This document shows, piece after piece, positions 1 to 8,879 of a stretch of DNA of 43,065 nucleotides (positions are counted from its first letter, which is position 1; every line of letters begins with the position of its first letter). Source of the stretch: Capnocytophaga sp. GTDB lineage: Bacteria; Bacteroidota; Bacteroidia; Flavobacteriales; Flavobacteriaceae. The DNA is taken from contig JAUNTM010000011.1 in assembly GCA_030538675.1 (NCBI GenBank), positions 1 through 43,065 on the forward strand, given 5' to 3'. The notes under the pieces are model-generated. The model saw only the letters and a list, made by a program, of their open reading frames with translations. It was not told where the DNA came from and made no database searches. Made by a program: the position numbers and the translations under genes.

Positions 1-150
1 TTTTGTGTTTTCATTGGATAAAGTATCTTGATTTGATATTCGCAGCGTGCAATAATGCTTTTGACGACAAAAATTCTGTATAAAAATATAACACTTTGCT
101 CTATTTGTGTTATGATTCCTTTGTAAAATCAATGTAAAATCATGATTAAC

Positions 151-171
151 AATTTAGATGCATTCTAAATT
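151..171. repeat. Short inverted repeat upstream of susC
   Basis: AATTTAGA (151-158) and TCTAAATT (164-171) are perfect inverted arms around a 5-base loop. It lies about 200 bases upstream of the proposed susC promoter in a gene-free AT-rich stretch (1-446) where I see no other feature. It could be a regulator binding site, or chance in AT-rich DNA. Confidence 0.3.
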
Positions 172-347
172 ATGAAAGAATAAAATTTTAACATTTTATC
201 GTTTGAGAAATAAAATTCGTTGGCGTTTTCTTATAAATAACTGTATATCAAATAAATACATATTTTATTTTTATTTCTAAGACTGTAAATTGCTCTGATA
301 TGGAATGCTTTATGGGGTATTATGTCATTATGTATGTGTTAAAAAGA

Positions 348-378
348 TTGTTCAATTCAAAATGATATACTAATTTTG
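348..378 (+). promoter_or_regulatory. Promoter of the susC-susD operon
   Basis: A -7 box TAATTTTG (371-378) fits the Bacteroidota consensus TAnnTTTG, and a TTG at 348-350 lies 20 bases upstream, where the -33 element is expected. The start codon at 447 is about 69 bases downstream, leaving a leader of about 60 bases. No other gene is visible in 1-446. Confidence 0.5.
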
Positions 379-446
379 ATATGTCAAAAAAGACAACGTT
401 TTGACAATGCTATAAGTATTAATGTCTAACCAATCACCTAAAGTTT

Positions 447-3400
447 ATGTACAAGCATATTTTATTTTTACTTGTGTGCTTATTCAGCTTACCACTGATG
501 GCACAAGTAACCGTAACGGGGAACGTTGCGGACGAACAAGGGGTTCCGATTCCGGGGGCAAACGTCCTCATCAAAGGAACTACAAAAGGTACAGCAACCG
601 ACTTTGACGGGAATTATACACTCGAAGCCAAAGCCAACGATGTACTGGAGATTTCTTATTTGGGCTACACCACAACCGAACTGAGAGTTACAAATCCACG
701 AGGGGGGGGTAACAGACTGACAATCAATGCGGTACTGAAAGAAGATGCACAAATGCTCGAAGATGTAGTAGTCGTTGGGCACGGTGTCGTGAAAAAAGCC
801 AGTGTTACCGGTGCGATTACAAGCGTAAAAGGCTCTGATTTGCGGATGCCTTCTTCATCACTTACTTCGGCATTTGCGGGGCAGCTCGCAGGGGTAATCG
901 CAACAACAAGCAGCGGTGCACCCGGTTCGGTTTCGGACTTCTACATCCGTGGTATCAGTACTTTTGGGGGGCGGACTACACCGCTCATCATGCTTGATGA
1001 CGTTGAAATTTCGGCTGCCGACCTTAACAACATTCCTGCCGAAACCATTGAAAGTTTTTCGGTTTTGAAAGATGCTTCGGCAACCGCTATCTACGGGTCA
1101 CGCGGTGCCAACGGGGTAATGCTCATCAAAACCAAAACAGGACGCAGAAACGAAAGAACCCAAATAGGGGTTACTTTTGAGCAATCGTTTAACGTTCCTG
1201 TAAATTTCCCTAACTTCGTGAACGGTGCTACGTGGATGGAACTCTACAACGAAGCACTCACTACCCGCAACCCATTGGCGGCTCCCCGCTATTCACAATT
1301 TCAAATTGATGCTACTCGTGCGGGCGTAAATCCTTACGTATATCCTGACGTAAACTGGAAAGAAGTTATTTTTGAAGATTACGCGATTAACCACCGTGCA
1401 AATATCAACGTTTCGGGTGGTGGCGATAAGGCTACTTATTATATGAGTATCCAAGCGAATCATGATGAGGGGCTTATCAAATCAAGAAAGCTCTATTCAT
1501 GGGACAACAACATCAATAACTGGGGATACAATTTCCAAAACAACATTGCGTACAACCTCTTGGAAGGTACGAAGTTGGAGTTGCGCATGAATACCCAAAT
1601 CCGTCAAAACAAAGGTGGTAACTATTCGCCACGCGACCTCTTTGCGATGATGCACAGCACCAACCCGATTAACTTCCCTGTGTATTTCCCGGAACGTGAA
1701 GGCTATGAGCATTTCCTATTTGGTAGCTCCGTGCAGACAGGAAATACATTCCGGACTAACCCGTATGCGACAATGCTCAACTCGTTCAGAGAATATCGTG
1801 AAAATACGCTGAACACTTCACTCAAATTGAGCCAAGACCTTGATTTTATTACTGACGGACTAAGCGGAACGGTGCTTGTCAACTTCAAAAACTGGTCATC
1901 GAGCAGCTATAACCAAAGCATCCAGCCGTATTTGTACCGCGTGAAAGATAATTCGTATGACCCTGCTACAAATACGTTCGACATCGAACGTTTGGGTACC
2001 GGCGGTGCAGATTATATTACACAATCGGACATTACAAAAGGGGGCGACCAAACCCTCGTGGTGCAGGCTACTATTGACTACGAGCGCCAAATAGGCGACC
2101 ATAACGTTAACGCCATGTTACTTTACAACCAGCGTGAATACAGAGTTAACATACTGCCAAGCCGTAACCAAGGCTATTCAGGTCGTTTGATGTACAACTA
2201 CGCTAACAAATACTTAGCCGAGTTCAACTTCGGTTACACCGGTACGGAACGTTTGAAAAAAGGAGCTCGTTTCGAGTTTTTCCCTGCGGCTTCATTGGGT
2301 TGGGTTATCAGCGATGAGGATTTCTACAAACCACTCTCCAAGTACATCACGTTCATGAAGCTAAGAGGTTCTTACGGGCTTATCGGTAGTGATGAAACAG
2401 GGCTTACTGCAGGTGCAGAACACTTCTTGTACATCAACCGTATCGCTTTAACACAAACAGGCTACGGATATACTACGGGGGAAAACTTAGGGTTTACGCT
2501 TACCGGACCCGAAATGCTCAACTGGGCTGTGGAAAATGCCCGTTGGGAAAAAGTAAGAAAACTCAACCTTGGGGTCGATATGAAACTTTTCGACCAAATC
2601 AACGTTACGGCAGAATACTTCTTTGACCACCGTTATGACATCTTGCTCAAGCGTGAAGCATGGCCGCAATCACTCGGCTACCACAATGCCAAACCATGGG
2701 CTAACAAAGGTAAAGTGGATAACTGGGGAGGTGAACTTTCCGTAGACTGGAATACCCGTATTACCGATGACCTTAGAATGACCCTACGCGGTAACTTTAC
2801 CTACACACAAAACAAATATGTAGACGTTGATGACCCTGTATACAAATATCCATGGCAATCACGTACCAACAAACCAATCAGCCATACTACTGGTTACATC
2901 GCCGAAGGACTTTTCACTTCGCAAGAAGAAATTGACAACAGCCCTGTACAGAACTTGGGTAGTGTGCCCAGACCCGGTGATATCAAATACCGTGACATCA
3001 ACGGAGACGGGATTATCAATGACGATGACCGAACCATGATTTCGCCTTATGGATACCAGCCTCGTATGCAGTACGGTTTTGGTTTCAACGTATTCTACAA
3101 AAATTGGGACTTGAACGTGTTCTTCAACGGCTCGGGCAAACGCACCATCATGACAGGATTGCAAAGTCCTTTCGGACAGACGGACAATAACGTGTTCCAA
3201 CACATTGCCGACAACCGCTGGACAGAAGCCAACCCGAACCCCAATGCTGCGTATCCACGCTTAGGAATCCAAAGTAGCGACACAGATAATAATAGCTATG
3301 CAAGCACCTATTGGATGCGTGACGGTAGCTTCCTACGATTCAGAACCTTGGATATCGGATACAAATTCAAACACGGACGCGTATATGTGGTAGGTAACAA

Positions 3401-3503
3401 CCTTGCATTGTTCAGTAAATTCAAGTTGTGGGACCCAGAGCTTGCTTGGAACGCTTATCCGTTGCAACAGGTCTATAATATAGGTGTCCAGTTAACATTC
3501 TAA
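447..3503 (+). CDS. SusC/RagA-family TonB-dependent outer-membrane transporter
   Basis: This 1018-residue protein belongs to the SusC/RagA family, TonB-dependent beta-barrels that import oligosaccharides or peptides bound by a partner SusD lipoprotein. The N-terminus has a signal peptide ending near LPLMAQ, then a carboxypeptidase-D-like regulatory domain (about residues 20-100, with GTTKGTATDFDGNYTL). A plug domain follows (about 110-230, with YIRGIST and ASATAIYGSRGANGVMLIKT), and the rest is the barrel, ending in QLTF as expected for BAM-dependent insertion. Length is normal for SusC. susD follows after 14 bases. There is no neighbouring glycoside hydrolase, sigma/anti-sigma pair or hybrid sensor, so the substrate cannot be told from context. 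Confidence 0.95.
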   Translation: MYKHILFLLVCLFSLPLMAQVTVTGNVADEQGVPIPGANVLIKGTTKGTATDFDGNYTLEAKANDVLEISYLGYTTTELRVTNPRGGGNRLTINAVLKEDAQMLEDVVVVGHGVVKKASVTGAITSVKGSDLRMPSSSLTSAFAGQLAGVIATTSSGAPGSVSDFYIRGISTFGGRTTPLIMLDDVEISAADLNNIPAETIESFSVLKDASATAIYGSRGANGVMLIKTKTGRRNERTQIGVTFEQSFNVPVNFPNFVNGATWMELYNEALTTRNPLAAPRYSQFQIDATRAGVNPYVYPDVNWKEVIFEDYAINHRANINVSGGGDKATYYMSIQANHDEGLIKSRKLYSWDNNINNWGYNFQNNIAYNLLEGTKLELRMNTQIRQNKGGNYSPRDLFAMMHSTNPINFPVYFPEREGYEHFLFGSSVQTGNTFRTNPYATMLNSFREYRENTLNTSLKLSQDLDFITDGLSGTVLVNFKNWSSSSYNQSIQPYLYRVKDNSYDPATNTFDIERLGTGGADYITQSDITKGGDQTLVVQATIDYERQIGDHNVNAMLLYNQREYRVNILPSRNQGYSGRLMYNYANKYLAEFNFGYTGTERLKKGARFEFFPAASLGWVISDEDFYKPLSKYITFMKLRGSYGLIGSDETGLTAGAEHFLYINRIALTQTGYGYTTGENLGFTLTGPEMLNWAVENARWEKVRKLNLGVDMKLFDQINVTAEYFFDHRYDILLKREAWPQSLGYHNAKPWANKGKVDNWGGELSVDWNTRITDDLRMTLRGNFTYTQNKYVDVDDPVYKYPWQSRTNKPISHTTGYIAEGLFTSQEEIDNSPVQNLGSVPRPGDIKYRDINGDGIINDDDRTMISPYGYQPRMQYGFGFNVFYKNWDLNVFFNGSGKRTIMTGLQSPFGQTDNNVFQHIADNRWTEANPNPNAAYPRLGIQSSDTDNNSYASTYWMRDGSFLRFRTLDIGYKFKHGRVYVVGNNLALFSKFKLWDPELAWNAYPLQQVYNIGVQLTF

Positions 3504-3517
3504 AAATACGAAGAAAG

Positions 3518-5440
3518 ATGAAAATAATTGATACAATAAAAAAATACGGTAGCCTCTCACTAATGGCGGGAGCATTGCTACTAAGTTCATGCCAAGACTA
3601 CTTGGACGTAGTGCCGCCAGAGCAGGCAGGACTGCCCGATGCTACAAGGAACTATGATGCTACACTGGCATTCTTGTACTCCACCTTTGCAGGGATAAAC
3701 AATCCTATGGCGAGCTACAGCGGATTAGAGGCTGCTTCCGATGAATTCGTCAACCCTCCGTTATGGAACGAAGCCGCTCATAGGTTGTTATATGACCTGA
3801 ATAATCCCGTAGCTCCTTCAGGAGGAAACTGGGGAGGAATTTACCGCTATATCGGGCAATGCCATCTCTTTTTAAGCCAATTGCCTAACGCACAAGGCGT
3901 AAGCGATGAAGACAAAAAAGAATGGGCTGCCGAAGCTAACTTTATGATTGCTTATTACCATATGCAGGTACTACTCACTTACGGACCTTGTGCTATTACC
4001 GATACGTACATCGATATGGATGCCCCAGAGAGTACCTATCCCGGACGTTCGCACTTTGATTACGTAGTAGATTGGATAGTGAACAAATTTGATGAAGTAA
4101 CACCAGACCTTCCGGCAAGTCGTTCTGGCGAAAAATGGGGAAGACCCACCTCAACCATAGCAAAAGCACTCAAAGCCCGCCTGCTCGTATATGCGGCTTC
4201 GCCTTTGTGGAACGGAAGTTTCCCTTATCCGCAATGGAAAAACAAGAACTTTGAAACACCCGGCTACGGCTATGACTTAGTAAGCCTTACCTATGACCGC
4301 AACAAATGGGAACGTGCTAAAGTAGCTTGTGAGGAAGCATTGTCTTTCGCTACCAGCCAAGGCGGACACGCACTATACACCGATGAAGAAGCTTATGCAA
4401 GAGAAAGTGTGCCGCTGCCTTTCGTACCGGGCGTAAACGCCAATACAACTGAAGGCTTAGCGTTCTTGAAAAAAGTAATGCTCATGCGCTACCTCGTTAC
4501 AACCCGCGTTACTGAGAACAACCGCGAAATCATCTGGGGACATGCCGGTCAAGGAAGTATAGTTGTCGGATCACTGCCTCACCACATTTTGACGCAAACT
4601 AACGGAAACAATTTGGGAGGTTATAACGCAATGTCGCCTGTGTTAAACACATCTATCGAGTATTTCTATACCAAAAACGGAAAACGCCCGGCACACGATG
4701 CGACTTTCTATCCTGAAAATATTTGGTTCAATTCGGCAGGCGTATCAGGCAGAAATGACATCATTACGCTCAACGTTGACCGCGAGCCGCGTTTCTACGC
4801 CTGGTTTGCTTTTGACGGAGGCGATTACGGGAACCGCATCAAAAACGAACAGCCGTTGACCATTAATTTGAAAGATCCCGATACGCAAGGTTACAATCCC
4901 GACAAATACAACCGAGATAATAACGTTACGGGCTATCTGTCGCAGAAATTCATTATGCCACGCCTATCCTATAACTTGAACGGAGGTAATAACAACGAAT
5001 CCAAGCCGCGTCCGCTCATCCGTTTGGCAGAATTGTACTTGAACCTTGCCGAATGCTACGCTGCATTAGATGATGTACCGAACGCTATTGCTAACTTGAA
5101 CGTTATCCGTAACCGTGCCGGTGTGCCTGACCTTACCACTGCCGATTTGAGTGCACAATCCATTACCGAGTGGGTACAAAACGAGCGTTTCATTGAGCTT
5201 TGGGGCGAAGGACACCGCTACTATGATGTACGCCGGTGGATGCTCGCACCGCAAACAATGGGACAAAACATGCGTACAGGATTAAGTGCCTATGGCAAGA
5301 AAGCGCCTACGTTTGCCGAGTTTAACACCGTAGCACCTATCAACCAGCCTTTCGTATGGACGAACCGCATGTACTTGTTACCGTTGTTTAACAACGAGGT
5401 ATACAAAAACCCTCAGTTCGTACAATCTCCGGGCTATTAA
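3518..5440 (+). CDS. SusD/RagB-family outer-membrane nutrient-binding lipoprotein
   Basis: This 640-residue protein is the surface lipoprotein partner of the upstream SusC-type transporter; SusD proteins cap the barrel and bind the substrate. The lipobox LLLSSC puts the lipidated cysteine at residue 25. The helical TPR-like N-terminal half is followed by the C-terminal SusD domain with the family pattern LIRLAELYLNLAECYAALDD, NVIRNRAGVPDL, and ERFIELWGEGHRYYDVRRW near residues 550-570. Length is slightly above the usual 500-600. It is 14 bases after susC and 16 bases before the DUF1735 lipoprotein, so the three are one operon. The substrate is unknown. Confidence 0.95.
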   Translation: MKIIDTIKKYGSLSLMAGALLLSSCQDYLDVVPPEQAGLPDATRNYDATLAFLYSTFAGINNPMASYSGLEAASDEFVNPPLWNEAAHRLLYDLNNPVAPSGGNWGGIYRYIGQCHLFLSQLPNAQGVSDEDKKEWAAEANFMIAYYHMQVLLTYGPCAITDTYIDMDAPESTYPGRSHFDYVVDWIVNKFDEVTPDLPASRSGEKWGRPTSTIAKALKARLLVYAASPLWNGSFPYPQWKNKNFETPGYGYDLVSLTYDRNKWERAKVACEEALSFATSQGGHALYTDEEAYARESVPLPFVPGVNANTTEGLAFLKKVMLMRYLVTTRVTENNREIIWGHAGQGSIVVGSLPHHILTQTNGNNLGGYNAMSPVLNTSIEYFYTKNGKRPAHDATFYPENIWFNSAGVSGRNDIITLNVDREPRFYAWFAFDGGDYGNRIKNEQPLTINLKDPDTQGYNPDKYNRDNNVTGYLSQKFIMPRLSYNLNGGNNNESKPRPLIRLAELYLNLAECYAALDDVPNAIANLNVIRNRAGVPDLTTADLSAQSITEWVQNERFIELWGEGHRYYDVRRWMLAPQTMGQNMRTGLSAYGKKAPTFAEFNTVAPINQPFVWTNRMYLLPLFNNEVYKNPQFVQSPGY

Positions 5441-5456
5441 TTAATTTGAAAAATTC

Positions 5457-6776
5457 ATGTTTATGAAAAATAAAATACACATACTGACAAGCGTGCTGCT
5501 CGCCTCGGCGATAGTATCATGCGAAAAAGGTTATGACCTTATTCCGGCGGAGTATGACACCATTCTCTTACTGCAAGAGTCGGGAGAAAAGAACCTGACA
5601 CTCTACACAACGGGCGAGGACGGGGAATACACCCTTACGGTCATGAAATCGGGGAACAGCCCCAAAGCCAATGCCGAAGCAACCCTCCGGGTGATGAGTT
5701 CTATTGAGTTGGAAGCCTACTCGGCTGTCATTGGTCGCTCGTATACGGTGTTACCTGCCGACACTTACATTTTTGACGAAAAAACCGTAGGATTTACTTC
5801 TGACGAACAATACAAGAAAGAAGGCGTTACGCTGAAAACAGATGCCATACAGACACTGTATGACAACAATACGCAAAATCTTACGTATGTACTGCCTATT
5901 GAGTTGGTACGCAACAACGCTAAAGATTCGGTGAATGCCGAGAAATCACTCGTGTTAATCCGACCCGATGTGGTAACGCCTATCGTTGCTTATGCAGAAA
6001 ACGAAACCCGCCTGAATGTTGGTGGAACAGGAGCTACGTATGAGTTTTCGTTGACGTTGCCTTTTGCGAGTCCTTGGGATTTTGAGTGTACTATTGAAAG
6101 TGATGCGGCTTCATTACCTTCGGGCTATACGCTAATTCCTGACGCTCAATTTACGCTTGGTAACGGAGGAAAAGTAACATTTGCCAAAGGAAGCACCACA
6201 AGCTCTCCAATAACCGTAACCCTTGCTAACGATGGTAGCTTGGTAGGAGCTCTTTACGCCCTGCCGCTAAAAGTAACCTCTTCAACCGTAGCAGGAATGG
6301 GCTTCCCCACCGATGCGTTCATACTGTACGGTGCGTATAACAGAATACCTCTTACGGTAGAGATGCTTTCAAGCAATTCCGTGCAAACAGGAGATGGGCA
6401 GGGTTTAGCCGGTATAATAGACGGTAATCCGGTTACCTACTTGCACACAGCATATACGTATGCAGTTGCAGAAGCTCACTATTTCCAAATTGCGTTGAAT
6501 ACCCCGATTACGAATTTTGCATTCGCATATCAGAACCGAAACAATGCTAACGGCAAACCACAAGATATTACTATTTGGGTAAGTGCCGATGGAAATTCTT
6601 GGGAAACGTTTAATTTCAATTCCGGTCTGCCTACGGCGGCAAGTTCCCGATGGTCATCACCGGCATTGACAGCCACTACGCCGTTCAAGTATTTTATATT
6701 TGAAGTGAACAGAACAAATAGTGGTACAGCTCCTACATTTTTCAGTTTGGCAGAGTTTGAACTGTACGGAAAATAA
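5457..6776 (+). CDS. DUF1735 (BT_3987-like) surface lipoprotein with C-terminal discoidin-like domain
   Basis: This is a 439-residue predicted lipoprotein: the signal peptide ends in SAIVSC with cysteine 22. Residues of about 30-300 show one or two beta-sandwich DUF1735-like units (ADTYIFDEKTVGFTSDEQY and TYVLPIELV are typical). The last 140 residues resemble an F5/8 type C (discoidin) carbohydrate-binding domain, with VSADGNSWETF and a final FSLAEFELYG strand. Such proteins often sit third in SusCD operons as surface glycan-binding proteins. In-frame ATGs at 5457 and 5463 are both possible starts. The strong terminator at 6803-6838 ends the operon here. The binding role is inferred from family and position. 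Confidence 0.8.
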   Translation: MFMKNKIHILTSVLLASAIVSCEKGYDLIPAEYDTILLLQESGEKNLTLYTTGEDGEYTLTVMKSGNSPKANAEATLRVMSSIELEAYSAVIGRSYTVLPADTYIFDEKTVGFTSDEQYKKEGVTLKTDAIQTLYDNNTQNLTYVLPIELVRNNAKDSVNAEKSLVLIRPDVVTPIVAYAENETRLNVGGTGATYEFSLTLPFASPWDFECTIESDAASLPSGYTLIPDAQFTLGNGGKVTFAKGSTTSSPITVTLANDGSLVGALYALPLKVTSSTVAGMGFPTDAFILYGAYNRIPLTVEMLSSNSVQTGDGQGLAGIIDGNPVTYLHTAYTYAVAEAHYFQIALNTPITNFAFAYQNRNNANGKPQDITIWVSADGNSWETFNFNSGLPTAASSRWSSPALTATTPFKYFIFEVNRTNSGTAPTFFSLAEFELYGK

Positions 6777-6802
6777 AATGGTTTAGTTTTAATGTTTACA
6801 GA

Positions 6803-6838
6803 AAAAAGCCTTTTCCAAAAAAATGGGAAAGGCTTTTT
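6803..6838 (+). terminator. Rho-independent terminator of the susCD operon
   Basis: A-rich left arm plus GCCTTTTCC (808-816) pairs with GGGAAAGGC (825-833) through one G-T wobble, around an 8-base A-rich loop, and ends in TTTTT. It begins 27 bases after the lipoprotein stop codon. Confidence 0.85.
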
Positions 6839-6965
6839 AATTGATATGTGCTTAGTCTGAGCAACCACGTATATTTAATGATGGAAAAGACACGTGAAAA
6901 AACATCATGCACCTTAATATAATATGAGTTCGATATAAAAAACACTGTAAATCAGAACGTTAACT

Positions 6966-7110
6966 TGCTCACCCCACCTCCTAACACTTCCTCGCTTTCG
7001 CTCACATAAAGGAGAGGGGGAGCAAAAGCACAATTCCTATATGAGAGGTTCCTTCCCCTCTGGAAATTGAAGAATTGATAGATTCAACTAGCAAACGCAA
7101 TTTTTGAGTT
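6966..7110. repeat. Degenerate copy of a C/G-rich intergenic repeat
   Basis: The stretch has CTCACCCCACCTCC at its left end, GGAGGGGGAGCAAAAGCACAAT-like sequence in the middle, then CCCCTCTGGAAATTGAAGA and CGCAATTTTTGAG. All three blocks match, with changes, the better kept element at 26954-27211. This is a second, decayed member of a dispersed non-coding repeat. The 6777-7905 gap otherwise holds only the terminator and two gene relics. Confidence 0.55.
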
Positions 7111-7129
7111 TACAAATTTATAAAAAATT

Positions 7130-7480
7130 TTAAAAGGTTTTTCGTAGTTTAAATTTTTTAGCTACCGTCGTATAGTCGGCAAATTCAGTTCCGTTATCAA
7201 AAGTAATGGAGCCCCCCATTTTTTGTAAGGCAAAAACAAGTCAATGAGCGTTTTAGACACCTCAGGAGCTTTTTTGCCTTTGGGAAGATGTGCTATAAAA
7301 ACCTGCATAGAAACCCTTTCGGTTACCACAAGAGTGTAATTAAGCAAAATTTCCGTTGTAATATTTTTACGGCGAAAGCCAAAATGGCATTCAAGTGCAA
7401 CTTTGGTGTACGCGTATTGTGCTGTTGTTCATCACGGCAATGCAACAAAAACTGGCTAAAAAATGGGCTTTTTCCAATTT
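7130..7480 (-). pseudogene. IS30-family transposase relic
   Basis: Read on the minus strand, 7220-7347 gives VVTERVSMQVFIAHLPKGKK and then a leucine-rich stretch, a pattern typical of the IS30 catalytic core. In a shifted frame at about 7150-7215 the sequence continues ITFDNGTEFADYTTVAKKF, the conserved second-aspartate block. The frames switch near a run of six G in the plus-strand complement (7210-7216). Sequence further upstream to about 7480 is only weakly coding. No N-terminal HTH domain, final catalytic Glu or terminal inverted repeats can be made out, so this is a dead fragment. Family assignment is from motif memory. Confidence 0.65.
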
Positions 7481-7482
7481 AA

Positions 7483-7729
7483 TCGGTCTTTTACAGAAAC
7501 ATTTGTTTACTTACGTACGGTTTACTGATTTTTTTTGATAAACACGATAGGATTATCGCCCAAACAGATTTTACAAATAATAAAGATGATTATGTACAAT
7601 TAGAAATAGAAAGGTTTGACTTTTGAAAAACTGAAAAAACAACGGTTTTACGGGGTTAAACCGATGTTTTTGAGGGAGTTTTATTTTTTATCGGGCAACA
7701 ATGTAATCTATATCCCTCCTGCAGCTTAG
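7483..7729 (+). pseudogene. Frameshifted remnant of an unrecognised gene
   Basis: An open stretch from 7483 reads NNKDDYVQLEIERFDF and stops at 7624-7626. Shifting by one base at the TTTT run (7620-7624) lets it continue as FEKLKKQRFYGVKPMFLREF and then NNVIYIPPAA, to a stop at 7727-7729. Two adjoining frames that both look like natural protein point to a gene C-terminus broken by one extra T. There is no good start codon and I do not recognise the family. It could also be a sequencing error in a small real gene. Confidence 0.4.
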
Positions 7730-7874
7730 AGCAAATCTAAATTGACAACTGCAGTTTTACACAGATTTTACGTTAAAAACATAAGAGTACTACTTCTATC
7801 TATTATATTTTTACAAATGTACTTTCCCTATTACACTATCACGTGCAATGGCATCCATAAAGCAAAAAAAAGCG

Positions 7875-7882
7875 TACTTTTG
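7875..7882 (+). promoter_or_regulatory. -7 promoter box of the HEAT-like gene
   Basis: TACTTTTG fits TAnnTTTG and lies 23 bases upstream of the ATG at 7906. A clear -33 TTG is not obvious. Confidence 0.5.
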
Positions 7883-7905
7883 TATTCATCAAACAACCAA
7901 ACATC

Positions 7906-8730
7906 ATGCTAAAAAAAATATTCCTTTTCATCTTACCCATGTATATATGTGCCGCTTATGGTCAAGATGAAAAAGTCGATGAATTTCGAAATAATTTTTC
8001 TCTCTTACGCAACGAACAATTGCGTGAAGATGATTTTTTTGAATTCATACAGAAATATAATGTGTATGACATTTCTGAAAAAACAGAAGCTGCCAAGCAA
8101 GCTCAAAAATTAGCTTCTTTCATAGATGAAGCCTACGCCTCGGACATCCGCATGCTGCTCGATGCCGACAATCCGTACCAGCGTGCTGCGGCATACGCTG
8201 TAATTGGCATTCTGCAAGATACCGAAAAGGAAACTTTGCTTCTTGAGCGTATTGCAAGCGAAACGCATGAATTTCCTCTTGTCTGGGCAGGGGTCGTGCT
8301 CATGTCATTCGATACCCAGCACACCGACGAACTTTTTGAATACATGGTAGCCAATTACCGTACCCTGCCAAGCATCATTCCGCAAATGTACGCCCGCCTC
8401 AACAAAGCCTCGCTCAGACAAACGGCTTTCCGGTACATTACCTCCGATGACATGTTACAAAAAGCGATGGCTGCCCAAATATTTGCTTTCACAGGCTATG
8501 ACCGACCTACCGAAAAAGCGTTGCGAAAAGCGGTACAAGATCTTGATTTGCCGCTTAAAGGATATGCTATCTATTCGCTTAAAGAATTGCGTATCGGTAA
8601 CTTGTCCGAACTATTACGCCCTCTGCTAAAGCATGACGAAACCCGACAAATTTCGCTAATGGCGCTCCAAGCAAGTCCGTCAGAAGCCGACAGGCAACTC
8701 GCCCAAAAAGAAAGTAAAAAGAAACGATAA
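7906..8730 (+). CDS. Secreted or periplasmic HEAT-repeat-like protein, function unknown
   Basis: This 274-residue protein has an N-terminal signal peptide (MLKKIFLFILPMYICAAYGQ) with a likely cleavage after AYG. The mature part is all-helical in character with repeating units of about 30 residues, for example NPYQRAAAYAVIGILQD, FPLVWAGVVLMSFD, MLQKAMAAQIFAFTGYDR and LPLKGYAIYSLKELRIGN. This is the pattern of HEAT-type scaffolds that bind other proteins. The C-terminus is lysine-rich (KESKKKR). It has its own promoter and stands alone. No catalytic motif is visible and no specific function can be assigned. Confidence 0.7.
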   Translation: MLKKIFLFILPMYICAAYGQDEKVDEFRNNFSLLRNEQLREDDFFEFIQKYNVYDISEKTEAAKQAQKLASFIDEAYASDIRMLLDADNPYQRAAAYAVIGILQDTEKETLLLERIASETHEFPLVWAGVVLMSFDTQHTDELFEYMVANYRTLPSIIPQMYARLNKASLRQTAFRYITSDDMLQKAMAAQIFAFTGYDRPTEKALRKAVQDLDLPLKGYAIYSLKELRIGNLSELLRPLLKHDETRQISLMALQASPSEADRQLAQKESKKKR

Positions 8731-8828
8731 TTTGAAAAATTGGAAATTTTGAACGGGACACTTTAAAAGCTTAAAAAACTTTACAGTATCTTAATACAAC
8801 TAAATAGGTTTTTCGGGTAAATGCCTTG

Positions 8829-8836
8829 TATCTTTG
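8829..8836 (+). promoter_or_regulatory. -7 promoter box of the phytase gene
   Basis: TATCTTTG is an exact TAnnTTTG match 43 bases upstream of the ATG at 8880, which leaves a leader of about 37 bases. Confidence 0.65.
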
Positions 8837-8879
8837 TACCGTTTTTTTAACTAATCTGAAAACTTAATACAACCAAAAC

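Noticed and set aside
422-607. 61-codon plus-strand frame overlapping the start of susC
   Set aside because: It overlaps the signal-peptide region of a clear SusC gene in another frame, and its composition is low in hydrophobic residues and rich in Arg/Gly.
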